From contig NW_019091370.1 in assembly GCF_001949145.1 (NCBI RefSeq), forward strand, positions 2,124,575-2,188,574: a DNA stretch of 64,000 nt. Reading direction: 5' to 3'. This stretch comes from Acanthaster planci (Eukaryota > Echinodermata > Asteroidea > Valvatida > Acanthasteridae). The notes below the pieces were generated by a model. The model had not been told where the DNA came from, searched no databases, and was given only the letters and a program-made list of their open reading frames with translations. Positions 12,301-22,693 of this stretch are shown piece after piece; positions within the stretch are counted from its first letter, which is position 1, and the number at the start of each line of letters is the position of its first letter. The position numbers and the translations under genes were made by a program.

Positions 12301-15300
12301 TAGGTCATCAAAGGGTATGCAGGTTGGACCTCTTTCTAAGGAAAACAAGGTGAGTGCATTAAAAAATCTAGACACAAGTTCCAGGGTGTTATTTCTTAAT
12401 ACAACTTCAGACATCAGGAATTTCTGTATAGACTAATTCAGGGAGATACCATCTACCACATCGATATTTACACTCCCATCGCACAGGTTCTTAAAGTCAA
12501 AGCATGCATGCATTATGTTACGTTGTAAATGTCCAATTTGTCAAAGAGATATGTAACCTACATAAAACCTGAATTCCTGTATGGTATCAATGCTGGAATG
12601 GCTTTGTGGCTGTTACTTCTTGTCAAGTTATCTGTCGATTCTCTTGATAAATCTTTGATACGGATTAACAGGATTAGCAATGAAAGACATGTGAGGCTTT
12701 GCTGCTGCTGAAGATAGTGTTCATTGCTGAAATCTAACTGTAACATACACTTGATGCTGACTGATGCTTGCAGCAAGTTTAGGCACGATCAGTGGCTTGA
12801 CCATAAAATGATTTCGCTTTTGCGTGCACAATGCTACGCTGCTTGAATGGCCTTAATTACTTGAAAAATAGTGGAAAAATTGTGTCACACAGAGTTTCTG
12901 TTGGGTGACTTTCCTGTCCAGCTAATCTGTGCTTTCTGGAAAATTATGTTTTTGAAAATCAGAGACTAGGCCACCCATTGACAGTTAACAAGGTAGACCA
13001 AACATCCTGTGTTTAAGAGTTAGTCACACGGAGGTTTGCTGTCTGATGTTAACCCAAACTCCCTAGGGTGTGCGCAAAATCATATTAAAATTGGAGGATT
13101 GAAGGCTGTTAGGGTTAATGTTTGAAGTCCAAAATAGGAATTTCACATTTGAGCCTGTCACGTTAAAAATTTCTTTTCGGCATTTGTAACTTTGCATTAT
13201 GTTATCAGTCAACGCACAACTCAAGCCAAATAGATGTAAGCACACCTCCATATGACAGCAGCAGCAGTAGCAGCCAATCAGATTCAAAGCACCAGAAATC
13301 GAATAATCACCTGCTGTCTGAAAGACCAGCCAGCGAAGACACCATCATAACATCCATGAACACTTCAAATGGAGGATTTCTGAGACTGCTCCAAAAACAG
13401 GGCAGTGCCGAACAGGACATGCCCACGATATACGACTTGTATACCCCTGAGGGTTCCTACATGCCCACCGCCAATTCTTCCAGCCCTGCTCTGAAGAATG
13501 GAGCACACCCAAGGCCCAAGTCCTCCATGGCTAGACTAGGGGCCGAGGAATCTTCCGTTATGCAGAAGGGGACGTTGATGTTTGAGGATGACTTTCTGGT
13601 GGCACAGTTCCTGCAGGTTGGGGACAGGGTCCGCATCAAGAAGAAAGGTTTGTGACGCATCAGGGGTTAAATATTTGTCCTACCTCTGTCTTGAATACTA
13701 TTTTCAGTGGCCCAGAATGATCATGTGACAGGGCAACAAAAACCCATGTCACACTCACCATTAGACATCACATCTGTCAACCCTGTATGATATCATGCAA
13801 ACCCATGCATGTGCCCCCACAGTACTTTGATCAGTACATAATTTTGTGAAACTCCCAGATGTCCGCGCTGCCCATGCACCATAACACTATATAACAAGAA
13901 AGAACATGATCAGGCATCTCGACATGGGTTGAATGGAATAAACATGCTTATTCACCGTGAAATTTGCCCCTGTGTGCTTGATATTTCCATTGTAGGTGGT
14001 AAGCATGGAGGTGCCATTCAGTCTGGCATTGTGAAGTTCATAGGCAAAGTGGACAAGGAGTACAACCACAATGACCACAGGCTATATGCAGGCATCAGGC
14101 TGGATGAAGCAGGTCAGTGCAAGCTCAGGCTATAACCCAAAATCAGTCACAAGTTGTCCAGTCCCAAAGATAAGTCACCGATGCACCGTGGCTTCAGGCA
14201 ATCACAACTATTGTGAACATAGAGATCATAAATAGAGCTACGAGACGAGGGCATTGGCGGTGCTACGTGGTGTCATGTGGGTGCAAATGCACCCACTGAA
14301 AAGCCGCTTGCACCCACAAAAATATTGTCACATATTACGACAGGGCGATCAACCTTCCGTTTTACAAGTCCACATCATAACCCAGGAAAAATGAAGGATC
14401 ATTTACGCCTATGCGATTCTGCCTTGCTCCGCACTTGTACCCATAGCCACCCAGGTCTGGCGCAGCCACTGGACACAGGGAATGTAAAATTTGTCTCATA
14501 ACACACGAGCAACTTGGAACCTACCGGACGCCCACGCATGCGTGTGAAACATACAAAAGTATGCCGAGGCATCATACAATTTGAAGTGATGACGTCAGTG
14601 AAATAAAACTGAACCAGACTGCATGAGCACGTAAACGCACATGTCTTAAAAATGGTAGTGTAATCAAACATGTCGCCCTGTTCTGGGGCCAAATTTCTGT
14701 CACGTAAAAGAATAGGCCTGTCACCTCTAGCTTTACTGTTACGATCTCTCTGATTGTGAAAGCCCTGATACCACCTCCAAGAATTCCAGCCTCGCTTGGC
14801 TACGAAGGCCACCTGCCAAACCGCAAATTCTTGGTTTGTGTCCCAGCATGCTCTGCACGCTTTGAATGACACGGTGAAAAGGCTGATTGTTCGGTGGCAT
14901 GCTCAAGCTTCCACATTCCCGTTGTCTCTTTTAAAAGTGGGGACTATTGTGAAGCTGATTATGATGCAAAATTAGTCTTTTCATTTCTGGCTACGCAAAA
15001 AGACAATTACCATATATACAAGAGCCAGGGTCTGCCTTCTTTCACCTTGTTCGCTCGAGCGTGGGCCGAGAATAATAGCTGAAAAGCGGGCTGAGGATCT
15101 CAATTTTTCCCAGCGCGAAGGGGTTAAGACACCATCTTCGTGTAAACTTAGTGCATGAGACTACCATTGCGACCTAGGCTGTAAATTGTATTGTTATTTT
15201 TGCTTGTTCAGAATTGGTTTCTCCCCAAACTCTTTGACAGGGAACTTCAGTAAGCCCAATGATGCAAGTTTTTTACATGTGTTTTTATTTTCATTGCCAA

Positions 15301-16105
15301 GACCAATGTGCCTCTATCATTTCTTAATGAAACTCTATGGACTTATGTTTCTCACAGTGGGTGACACTGATGGCGTAATTAAAGGCAAGCGATACTTTAC
15401 TGTCAACCCTCGACATGGCAAACTGGTGCCCATCACTAATGTGATCTCAGTGCTAAACACCAAGGTAACCAACAGTCATCACAAAGGACAAAGCGGTCTT
15501 GAATTGATGTCTTTTATTATTTAAAATCTCGAACTGGTTCATGAAAAGAAATTGTCATCTGTGTAAAGGCTATAGTGAGACAACATTTCAAGCAATAGAT
15601 GTAACCATCTGTGCCCCCCCCCCCAAAAAGAGTTAGATATTACACATTTGTTATCTGAGCTGTTGTCAAGTCATTTAGAAGTTGTTTGGATAAAAACACT
15701 ACTCTCTAGTTTGATTTATCTTCATTGTATGGTGATACTAGCAATTGAAATGCCACACATAGATTTAAAAATTTGGTGCTTTTGGTGAAATACTTCTAAC
15801 TGATAAAAAAAAAACACAGCTGATTTCTGCTAATTATTAATTGAAGTCAGTCCATTGTTGTTCATCAAACTCGTTCAGAGCAAGTCACACATTAGGAAAA
15901 TAAGATTGGGAATGAAGCTGAGTGTATTTTGTGACTGATGAACATTGTGCAAGTTTTGACGTCAAACAAGGCCTTCTCCAACTTTTGTTCCTTGCAGACA
16001 TCAACCTACAAATCCATCTCGGAATCCATCCGGGCGCAGCGGTTGGAGACGGGAACGGCACAATACGAGAAAGATAGAAATCCACAGCTCATCAGGGTCA
16101 AGTGA
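28..16105 (+). CDS. EF-hand / WW-like / coiled-coil / CAP-Gly protein, 19-exon gene
   Basis: This entry is the whole gene; exons are listed separately. Joining the 19 exons gives 925 codons including the stop, with every junction phase-consistent. Residues are numbered from the ATG at 28. Basic NLS-like PKKRRK lies near the N-terminus. Canonical EF loops lie at about 105-116 and 232-243, each followed by a degenerate EF-like half ending EFLPLA (158-163, 283-288) and a WW-like segment starting at W182 or W306. A coiled coil spans roughly 340-630, a Ser-rich linker 669-800 and a CAP-Gly domain about 804-885. CAP-Gly domains bind microtubules or EEY/F tails, and EF-hands bind calcium, so a calcium-responsive microtubule-associated role is inferred. 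I do not recognise a named family. The reading frame is open upstream to base 1, so the true start may lie outside the window. Confidence 0.85.
545..650. repeat. Dispersed purine-rich repeat, copy near gene 1 exon 1
   Basis: The tract of GAAAAA/AAGAAGAAAAAGAGG ending GGGATGAAAATCACCAATTT matches, in order, 56925-57000 with GGGGATGGAAATGGCCAATTT. It lies in the first visible intron of gene 1. Confidence 0.4.
1292..1384 (+). CDS. Gene 1 exon 2 (EF-hand helix)
   Basis: The acceptor is ctgtttag and the donor GTAATT. The 31 codons, phase 0 to 0, start ILKSPSLD and end GRKDIR. The segment links the canonical EF loop of exon 1 to the degenerate second EF-like half. The intron before it sits just after the EF loop, as does the intron after exon 5 in the second module. 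Confidence 0.85.
1686..1772 (+). CDS. Gene 1 exon 3 (degenerate EF half, EFLPLAR)
   Basis: The acceptor is tattgtcacag and the donor GTAAAA. It has 29 codons, phase 0 to 0. It carries FDEFLPLARHLL, matched by YAEFLPLAKRLI in exon 7. The preceding loop lacks the acidic calcium ligands. Confidence 0.88.
2290..2363 (+). CDS. Gene 1 exon 4 (first WW-like segment)
   Basis: The acceptor is atccttgcag and the donor GTAGGT, phase 0 to 2. It encodes NPWSILDRGR, then PYYFNKHTGQV, which has the first Trp, the aromatic pair and the Asn/Thr of a WW fold. The second Trp is not present at the expected place. The length, 24 codons plus 2 nt, fits the neighbours' phases. Confidence 0.85.
2640..2766 (+). CDS. 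Gene 1 exon 5 (second canonical EF loop)
   Basis: The acceptor is tttggatag and the donor GTAAGT, phase 2 to 0. It encodes SADRPLDYDHQ, then an EF-hand helix and the loop DMDKDGKIHLND. That loop has Asp at positions 1, 3 and 5, Gly at 6 and Ile at 8, so it is expected to bind calcium. Position 12 is Asp rather than Glu. Confidence 0.92.
3436..3509 (+). CDS. Gene 1 exon 6 (EF-hand helix, second module)
   Basis: The acceptor is gatatttcag and the donor GTAAGA, phase 0 to 2. It starts IVNSEDFGLI and ends KHFKK. It is the second-module counterpart of exon 2. Confidence 0.87.
3811..3907 (+). CDS. Gene 1 exon 7 (degenerate EF half, EFLPLAK)
   Basis: The acceptor is gttgcttttgaag and the donor GTATGT, phase 2 to 0. 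It encodes NEAGKVGKVCYAEFLPLAKR and ends RSSLE. It is the counterpart of exon 3, again without calcium ligands in the loop. Confidence 0.87.
5594..5627. repeat. 17-bp direct duplication
   Basis: Two perfect adjacent copies of GATATACCATAGATGGT lie in the intron between gene 1 exons 7 and 8. Confidence 0.9.
5981..6105 (+). CDS. Gene 1 exon 8 (second WW-like segment)
   Basis: The acceptor is tatactcag and the donor GTATAG, phase 0 to 2, the same phases as exon 4. It encodes DEWSFLHTRHV, then FWFNKRTGQSFRHPP. The first Trp is kept, and Phe stands where the second WW Trp would be. The exon ends in a Gln-rich stretch, TMQQQQLRHR, that leads into the coiled coil. The 2.07-kb intron before it (3908-5980) shows no further exon. 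Confidence 0.87.
6850..6937 (+). CDS. Gene 1 exon 9 (coiled coil start)
   Basis: The acceptor is attcaaacag and the donor GTTCAT is weak, phase 2 to 0. It encodes KQEVQALVKTSEELKV and ends TTLRK, with heptad-like Leu/Val spacing and many Glu/Lys. Confidence 0.8.
7328..7426 (+). CDS. Gene 1 exon 10 (coiled coil)
   Basis: The acceptor is tttgtatag and the donor GTAAAA. It has 33 codons, phase 0 to 0. It starts DFEEKYTSLSSEH and ends YDKCRIE, a charged helical sequence. Confidence 0.85.
7466..7590. repeat. Dispersed G-rich repeat family B, copy 1
   Basis: It shares TTATGG(T/C)(C/T)(T/C)TTCTGA(A/G)GGGT and GGGCTT with 27240-27345 in the same orientation. The left end TCCAAGGGTGGATCTAG resembles, inverted, the end CTGGATCTGCCTTTGA at about 27458-27473. 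Confidence 0.5.
8075..8159 (+). CDS. Gene 1 exon 11 (coiled coil)
   Basis: A strong pyrimidine tract precedes the acceptor tttttcag. The donor is GTATCG, phase 0 to 1. It encodes SEKRSILLDANEKEKAKL and ends EQLEQR. Confidence 0.86.
8795..8858 (+). CDS. Gene 1 exon 12 (coiled coil)
   Basis: The acceptor is ctcttttgcag and the donor GTAAGT, phase 1 to 2. It encodes VADAERTETNLESMRDVLKN. Confidence 0.86.
9781..9952 (+). CDS. Gene 1 exon 13 (coiled coil)
   Basis: The acceptor is tttgactttcag and the donor GTAAGT, phase 2 to 0. It encodes 57 codons of heptad-rich sequence, including DIKSLQAKIEDLNKQLSESE and ending EKMET. Confidence 0.92.
10929..11110. repeat. Dispersed repeat family A, copy 1
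   Basis: It shares, in the same order as 30857-31090, GAGACYTCT, a C-rich AC tract, TCTGAATTCAAGTCA-like sequence, and TTACTTGTGACTGGTCT. It lies just before gene 1 exon 14. Confidence 0.6.
11153..11568 (+). CDS. Gene 1 exon 14 (coiled coil, Gly/Arg-rich end)
   Basis: The donor GTAAGT is clear, phase 0 to 2. It encodes ELKKVPDIKKELQEEKESLQ and further coiled coil up to the DQGKAGGAG region, then a Gly/Arg-rich stretch (GDRTRGRGLRNG) that breaks the coil. The acceptor tgtccag at 11146-11152 has only a weak pyrimidine tract, so the 5' edge is the least certain boundary; the frame stays open a little further upstream. Confidence 0.82.
11890..11978. repeat. Foldback inverted repeat in a gene 1 intron
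   Basis: The inner arms GAGCTTGCAAGG (11915-11926) and CCTTGCAAGCTC (11945-11956) are perfect. The outer arms, including GACTATG/CATAGTC and TGACTT/AAGTCA, also pair. It lies in the intron between exons 14 and 15, close to another small hairpin, CTGCCAAC/GTTGGCAG at 11806-11829. Confidence 0.6.
12304..12349 (+). CDS. Gene 1 exon 15 (short linker)
   Basis: The acceptor is tcaccttag and the donor GTGAGT, 46 nt, phase 2 to 0. It encodes SSKGMQVGPLSKENK. No domain is apparent; support comes from both splice sites and phase. Confidence 0.7.
13209..13647 (+). CDS. Gene 1 exon 16 (Ser-rich linker and CAP-Gly start)
   Basis: The acceptor is tatgttatcag and the donor GTTTGT, phase 0 to 1, 146 codons. 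An AGC-repeat tract encodes a Ser run (DSSSSSSQSDS) in a disordered-looking linker. The end, FLQVGDRVRIKKK, is the first beta strand of the CAP-Gly domain. Confidence 0.9.
13996..14112 (+). CDS. Gene 1 exon 17 (CAP-Gly core)
   Basis: The acceptor is tccattgtag and the donor GTCAGT, phase 1 to 1. It encodes GGAIQSGIVKFIGKVDKEYN and then RLYAGIRLDEA, which matches the CAP-Gly pattern G-x-V-x-F-x-G and G-(V/I)-x-LDE. Confidence 0.92.
15358..15464 (+). CDS. Gene 1 exon 18 (CAP-Gly end)
   Basis: The acceptor is tttctcacag and the donor GTAACC, phase 1 to 0. It encodes VGDTDGVIKGKRYFTVNPRH, then GKLVPITNVISVL. It keeps the RYF and HG(K)xV signatures. The usual GKNDG ligand-binding motif reads GDTDG here. 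Confidence 0.92.
15998..16105 (+). CDS. Gene 1 exon 19 (terminal, stop TGA)
   Basis: The acceptor is tgttccttgcag, phase 0. It encodes 35 residues from TSTYKSISESIRAQRLE to QLIRVK, then TGA at 16103-16105. The short basic tail follows the CAP-Gly domain directly, so the domain is C-terminal. No EEY/F-type tail is present. Confidence 0.9.
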   Translation, partial: TSTYKSISESIRAQRLETGTAQYEKDRNPQLIRVK

Positions 16106-17310
16106 ATAATTGTCTTTCTGCTAAGACTAGTGTGCCTTCTAAGTCTTTGAGGTGCATTCAATCCTACCTGGATGTGGACCAGTCCTTACCCATATTCTGC
16201 AGGTTAACCACCTTTGTTGTCATGGCAAAGCTTTCAAAGAATCCTTTCATAAAAATGAATTACTTTAACTTTTGAAAGACTGTCGTCCACCAATATTTTA
16301 TTTGTACATGATGCTTGTAAACTTCTAAAAATTTCAGTACTTGAGGCATGTCCATGTTTGATCCCAATATTAGGTATTTTTATCTTTTTTCCCCAAATAC
16401 CAAAGTGTACATGTACATAGAACCAAAGTGTACATAGAACTGTTTCCTTATATATATATATTTAACATCTACTCTAAAATGCTTTAAAATCTTTAATGTT
16501 CTAGACAAGGGAGCATTGAAATTGATCTGAAAAGTTAGGATAAATTATAAACAGTGAATGAATGTTTCCTGGTGTGATGTTTCCATTTCAACTTTTCCAT
16601 TAAAATTCTTTGTGGGATAGGTTGCCTACAATATGACAGATTGAATGTGTGCCTAGATCACAAATCATGCAGCAGATGTTTCATGCAGTGGAAACATGCT
16701 GTTTCCTAGCACAGAAAAGCCAAACAAGATAATTTCTGAAGTGTGCAATTAATTGATTTTTCAAACCCTTTACAATTCCACAAATGAAAAACTCAACCGA
16801 TCATAACAAATCACCCACTGAACCATACATAAGTTGCTGTACCATCACCGGCAACGAAGAAAACTCTTGTAAGAAGTCTCTCAACCAGACTAGGACCGTA
16901 CATTCAAGCAGAAATTAACTGCATGTGCTAAGCAGGGCCTGCATTAAATACAAAGCTACCCTAACATGCAGTGAGTTACCAGCGAACGACCGTTGTTGGG
17001 AAGTTCTCTACAAATATCGCCGCTGTCAATTACGGGAAATCATCTATAAATGACGTAACCCAAAAAGAACTGGCAAAAATTCTTTCTTTCCTTTTCACCA
17101 TTACTGTCCATTATCATCCATTTGTCATTTTCAAAGTGAAGCCTCTTTGTGCATGTAAATAACAAAATCTGCCTGTAAAGCTTCCCATAATGAGCAATTA
17201 CAGCACACTGGAAGTTGTACACTGATAAATATTTCTTAACAATTTCTAAGAATAAGTATTAATCCTGAATGTAGCATACATAAGCTCCTTTAGATAGAGC
17301 CCAAATTGGC

Positions 17311-17316
17311 AATAAA
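17311..17316 (+). terminator. Candidate poly(A) signal of gene 1
   Basis: AATAAA lies about 1.2 kb past the gene 1 stop. Further AATAAA copies occur at 17565-17570 and 17719-17724. In AT-rich DNA such hexamers are common by chance, so the real 3' end is unknown. Confidence 0.2.
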
Positions 17317-20168
17317 TTTGATCACAATTATGACAGTCTGACTAAAATCCTTGAAGCACTATGTATGACCACAACAAAATCCATGTCAGAAATACCATCA
17401 CAACAACTGCAAATGTGTCCTGAGAAATTCTACTGAACATTCACTAAATTCCCAAGTCTCATAGACAAAATGCATAGCCCTTATTCAACCACATTTTGAA
17501 GAGCCAACCTTTCAAGCAAGACAAAGCTTTTTTTTTCACAATGTGCGACCCTCTATGAATTTAAAATAAATTTGGGTAAAAAAGACAAATTGCAATGCTG
17601 GCTTTTAGAATAATGAATTAAAATCCTGTTTCTGTAACTTTTAGGAAATTGCTAAAAATACAGCAAATTTTAAACACAAAATTTGAAAATAGAAATGAAC
17701 AAGTTACCAAAAAAGAAAAATAAAACTTATCCGATGGTAGAAAATAAATATTTGTCACACAATAACATAATCCTCAGGAAAAAAACTTTCTGTAAGTTTC
17801 TTTTTTGTGTGTGTACAGGATTTTATAAGTTTATAACTGATGATTCAGGAAGCCAGAGCTCAGCTCTCATTACTTGGAGAAAAGTGTCAAATAACAAATA
17901 TGTGAGACCTGTAAAACTCGTGACTTGGACAGAAATACTGGAAATTAAAGAGCTGCAAGAAAAAAAAAATTTAAAAGTCATTCTCATACCTGAGCTCGTT
18001 AGTTAAGTACTTTTTACTGTCATTGAAAGAATGTACTTTTGTCACCACCCTGCACTCAAAATATTGACATTCCACAACAGCAGTGTGTCGGATATTGATA
18101 AATTCATACCAAGAAGTCTTGAAAGGTTAAAGGAACGAATCTTGGTACTAATCTGGTTCCAGTTCAATGTCACAGATGCTGCTTTGGTTAATGGGCCAAT
18201 AAATATTGTTGCCGTGCCGTTGACATGGCTTATTTACAATTTGAAATACAACATGTCTGTACGCTGTACCTGACAGAAAGCTAAAAACGTTGATTATGCA
18301 ATATCATACTTTAAATGTCAGTAAACATCAAGACTTCTTATACTGTTAAAAATGGAGGCTACATAATGGCGCTATACAAGATAACGATGTGATTGGTTGA
18401 ACCTGGTCAGATTGTTAGACTTAAAAGTGCAGCATAAATGTGAGAAATTTTCACCGACACTGTCATGAAAACATGTAATGTTGCACACGTCTCCCATCAA
18501 AGTCATTATGCTGGACAAGATAAACCCGGATGAAGATTTGAAATCAAGAGGTATTTCTAATGAAATATCCGTTAGAAGACTTGTAACAACTGTCAACTGT
18601 GGTAACTTTTTCGGGGCTTTTAATAGTTCACAAAGCATGAGTACTCTCCCAACTTACAGTAAATCTTCTGCTTGTTTTCGTTTTGCGTAGAGTTTTAACA
18701 GCAGTGGAACCTAAAAAGACAAAATTGCCAAAAAAAACTTCAGACATTTGTGGTCAAAAATACCTCAAAAACCATGGAGAAAAAATCCAGCGAAGTAGCA
18801 CCATTGAAACACTGCTGAACCAGATCCTTTCATGTTGTTTCTAGAAGTTGGAAATCAGATTTGAAAACCTACATTCCAAGTGCCCTGTCACCATGTAATC
18901 AGCATGAAAACTTTTCTTGTGCAGGAAGCAGTGGACTTGTTTTGAACTTTGGCATTTAACCATATCTTTTCAGCAGACAGGAGACCATGCAAGAGGCTAC
19001 TAGAATTTGAATACAAGTACATTTATACAAGTACAAATGAATTACCAGACTATACAAACTATGAGTAAACACTCTAAACTAGATACCGGCATCTTTACAA
19101 GCATGTGCATTTAAAATATAAAAATAGATGCAAAAGTTTCTGCAGCTAATTCATTAAATTCCGATTAAAAGTTTGTTCAAGAAAGACTCATCAAAATTTC
19201 GTTGTAATGAAAGAGTTTCCAAAGTTGTCTCCAAAGCTGCAACTCTGTTTAAGTACTTTGGACATGACTCTCCACCTCTTGTAATCAAACTCTCCACTCA
19301 AACAGTCACAAGGAAAATAATAACACTTATGCCTTCAATATGAGCAATTTAAAATCTCTGTCAGTTTCAATTCTATTCTTGAGAAAAATTTAGTCTTGAT
19401 CTTGAAGGAAAGCCCTTGTTTCATTAGAGGAGCATGTGACCTGAATGGAAACTGGATACACTACTCGTGAAAACTCGATGTGTGAGAAGCTGACTACAAG
19501 GGGGTCCAAAGTTCTCTTGAGTAGAAAATGACCAACTGATAGAACAATGTAGGCCCACATGTCTTTATGCTCTTAATGACAATCCCAGTACATGTTTGTC
19601 AAAGGTCAGGATGTGTAATGGAGCAATGTAGACACAGGAATCGCTGCCACACGGCTTCACCAAACCGATACCTTGGGTGATAAGTACAGGGTACCAGACG
19701 CATAATCTCACTTGTCTCTATACAAACATTGTTTCAGTTGACTCCACGATGTTGGGATCAGACTCACTTTTTCTCATGTCATTCCTGTATGTCAAGAAAG
19801 AAAGTGCTAATGTTCAATGAAAGGGGTTTGCCACATAGAAAAGGTTCCCCGGTGGATTGGGGGAGGGGAGTACATTTTTCACTTATTTTTAACTAATAAA
19901 AGAAAAGTCTAGGTCTGTTTCTATTTCCTTCCCTCCAAAAGCTAGTACAGGAATAAAAGGTTATGTCAAATATTTCCAAATTTCTTTGACCCCCCACAAA
20001 TTTGTCCCCTCCCAACATTTGGCTCTGGATCCGTCCTTGAAAGGGTTTCTATCTGGAGGGGTTAGTTACTGACTAAGAAGCAAAACCTAGAAATGTTTAA
20101 GCTGCCATTAACGATTTCTGATGCAATCAGGAGTTTAAATGCTGTCCACCAGAATTAGAAGCCATTAA

Positions 20169-20302
20169 TGCGGTGGCAAAATGCTCGTGGACAGGTGGTA
20201 CGCGCGTGTTACATGCCCCTTCGACCAATAGGGTGTCGTGATTTGCCAAACACATCGACGCGTCGAGCTGAAGAATGTGTGTGGGAGCGTGGTGCCACCG
20301 CA
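20169..20302. repeat. 134-bp inverted-repeat element, CpG-rich
   Basis: A perfect 10-bp inverted repeat, TGCGGTGGCA / TGCCACCGCA, closes the element, and similarity continues inward for about 15 more bases with mismatches. The interior is unusually CpG-rich (ACGCGCG, ATCGACGCGTCGAG). No target duplication is obvious. Confidence 0.45.
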
Positions 20303-20875
20303 AATATGGCATCTTATCGGATTAGTCTATATCCATGCTTTGTGACAGTGATACTTAAAAATAGATGGTTCCCTGAATCAAGCGCATACAGTTCCTTCTA
20401 CTTTTATCTGGGCAGCTGTCTTGCCTTATCTCATTCACGATTAAATGACTCAATAACTTGGGAGTTGGCAAGTAGAACTGGTTGCATGCCCGTCAACAAT
20501 GCCCATCAACAATGCTTCACTTCTTCAGGAAATTTGTTGCTGTGACAACCGCTGCCATGACAGTTGTTACAGGCTTTGTTGCTGGCGCACAACAGTAGCT
20601 ATTGCAAAGAGTGGAAAAGCACCCGACTGAATGTAGGTGTATGACTAGCACTTCTTATGAGAAAAGTGTCCCGTCTTAGCATGGACTGGCCAATACAGTC
20701 TGGCAGTTCACCTGGTTGAGAATGAGATACCTTATGTTTGGTGAAGTGATGTCCGTGTGCCTACGGACTTTGGGCTGTGCTGGTGGGGGTGGCATAAGCT
20801 GTATTGTAATACAAACACACAAGGAGAGAAAGAGGGAAATACAGAGAAGTGCACAGTTAAATTCACACCACACAG

Positions 20876-20990
20876 TGAAAATCACTGTATAAGGCATTAG
20901 TGTGAGAATCAGCGTGAGTGTGCGTGTACATGTACTTCATTCGTTTACACTGCATTTCCTGGTTCAAAGTGATGTCACACTTCGGTACTC
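20876..20990. repeat. Partial copy of the 50.4-kb inverted-repeat element
   Basis: It shares AAGGCATTAG, GAGAATCAGCG and the end CACTTCGGTACTC, in the same order and spacing class, with 50433-50551. The left terminal repeat is missing, so this copy is truncated or diverged. Confidence 0.5.
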
Positions 20991-22693
20991 CGTAGAGCTG
21001 TATCAAACTAGGTGACTAACTGACTCCTCATGTCTCTGTGACAAGATGATGCTATGATGCTGTCCTTAGTGCTGACACTTTCAGTTCATCTGCACGTACG
21101 TTTGCAGAACAAAACTTAAACTGTAAATGCAACGTGAAAGCACAACGCACATAAGCACATTTTCTTCTTTAGTAGTATGCACGCATTGCTCGTAAAGACG
21201 AAAACAAAATGCTGCCATATCGGCTTTGATGCCACATTGATTTGGAGTATAGACCAGACATGCTGTATAAAGCTACACAAAATTTGGGTTCTCCACAGGC
21301 CTGTTCACCAATGTGGATGATCCAGCAGGCTTCACTTTCCACAGTAAGCACTCTATGCGTGTAACATGAGGATCAGTGACAGCTCTGAACAGGTCACTCT
21401 CCAGCAGTGACAATAGTGGCCCCAAATTACCTCTTCTTCATTGTTTCTCTGGTGCATGTTTTGTCATTTGGTCATAATGTGTAATTTGGTTTTCCTTAGT
21501 GCCTGAAAATGATGGTGCTTACTGTGTGTCTATGGGCTTGGTGGATCATTCAAATACACCAAAACTGGAGAGTTGTGATTACACTACTCAAAGACACCAT
21601 GATTACAATGCCATCATATATCAACCGCACTTGGTAAACTTGACGCTGTGTGCCTTTGGCAAGTCACAGCACCCTATCTGACCCAGGCTGAAGTGCACCC
21701 CCAATTGGTGAAAAAAAAAAAGGTGGATACAAGTGGGTTCTTGCATGCGTTCTGCATGTATGCAAAGACCATATATGCTGGAGTAAATTAGTTACAAGTA
21801 CCCTGCGTGCTCCGTGTCAAACGCACGCACAGTATACTTGCAGCCCTCATGGTGCACTTATGTGGTGAGTACCAAAAAAAAACCACGCCCTCCTTTGTTT
21901 CACTCGGAGCGGATTGGTTGAAGAAAAAGTTGACACATGCAAACCACCCACCCGTGAGTGTGATGCCATCACAGCGATGGCTTATTCTGCTTCCCTACGC
22001 AACCATGTCACCAATATCTCCAATGCTTCTGAAAACAAACTGCCCATCACCAATGTGCTTCCTGTGCCCCAAGTTAGTCTTCAAAACACACAGAAAATGA
22101 AGCAAAACAAGACCAAAATTCACCCTGCACATCTTTAAAGACAGGTGGACCATGCATTCCTCATTTGTGTCTTTTTTTCATATGAAGTAACAAGAGTACA
22201 AAATCTTAAAGACTGGTGCTTTAACAAACCAGATGAAGTTCTATCTCTGTGTATAGTATACAATGCGGTTAATGTGTCGTGAGTTGAAACCCACCATCTT
22301 GTGAGACAACTTAAACAGCATTTTGAACAAAATTCTCATTCAGCTAGTTTTTATCCACGTGACTTCACAGCCACTTGATTCTTGATACTAGGCCTACTGC
22401 ATATAAATCCAACGGGGGATTCACAAAATTACATAGCAGACTGCACAGGGGCAACATTCATGGAAATTTACACAAATCTGTCCCTTGCCACATCTTGGAA
22501 ATGACCTTTTATCATTTTGTTCCCCAAATGACAGCTTACAACCATGAATAATTTGCACCGTGTTTCGATTATCACCATCTTCAAACTGAGCACGATTTAA
22601 AGCAAAAGTTTGATTGGCTGATTTTCGGACAGTAGCAAATGGTCCATTCTGCCTTTAACACCCACGATAGTTCACAGCACCAATCGCACACAT

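Larger units (their letters stand above)
16106..22693. other. Tail-to-tail intergenic region / 3' UTRs
   Basis: Both flanking genes end toward this stretch, so part of it is their 3' UTRs. I see no exon chain or conserved-looking protein in either strand. It contains an inverted-repeat element at 20169-20302, a dispersed repeat piece at 20876-20990 and a G-rich dispersed repeat at about 19835-20043. Confidence 0.6.
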
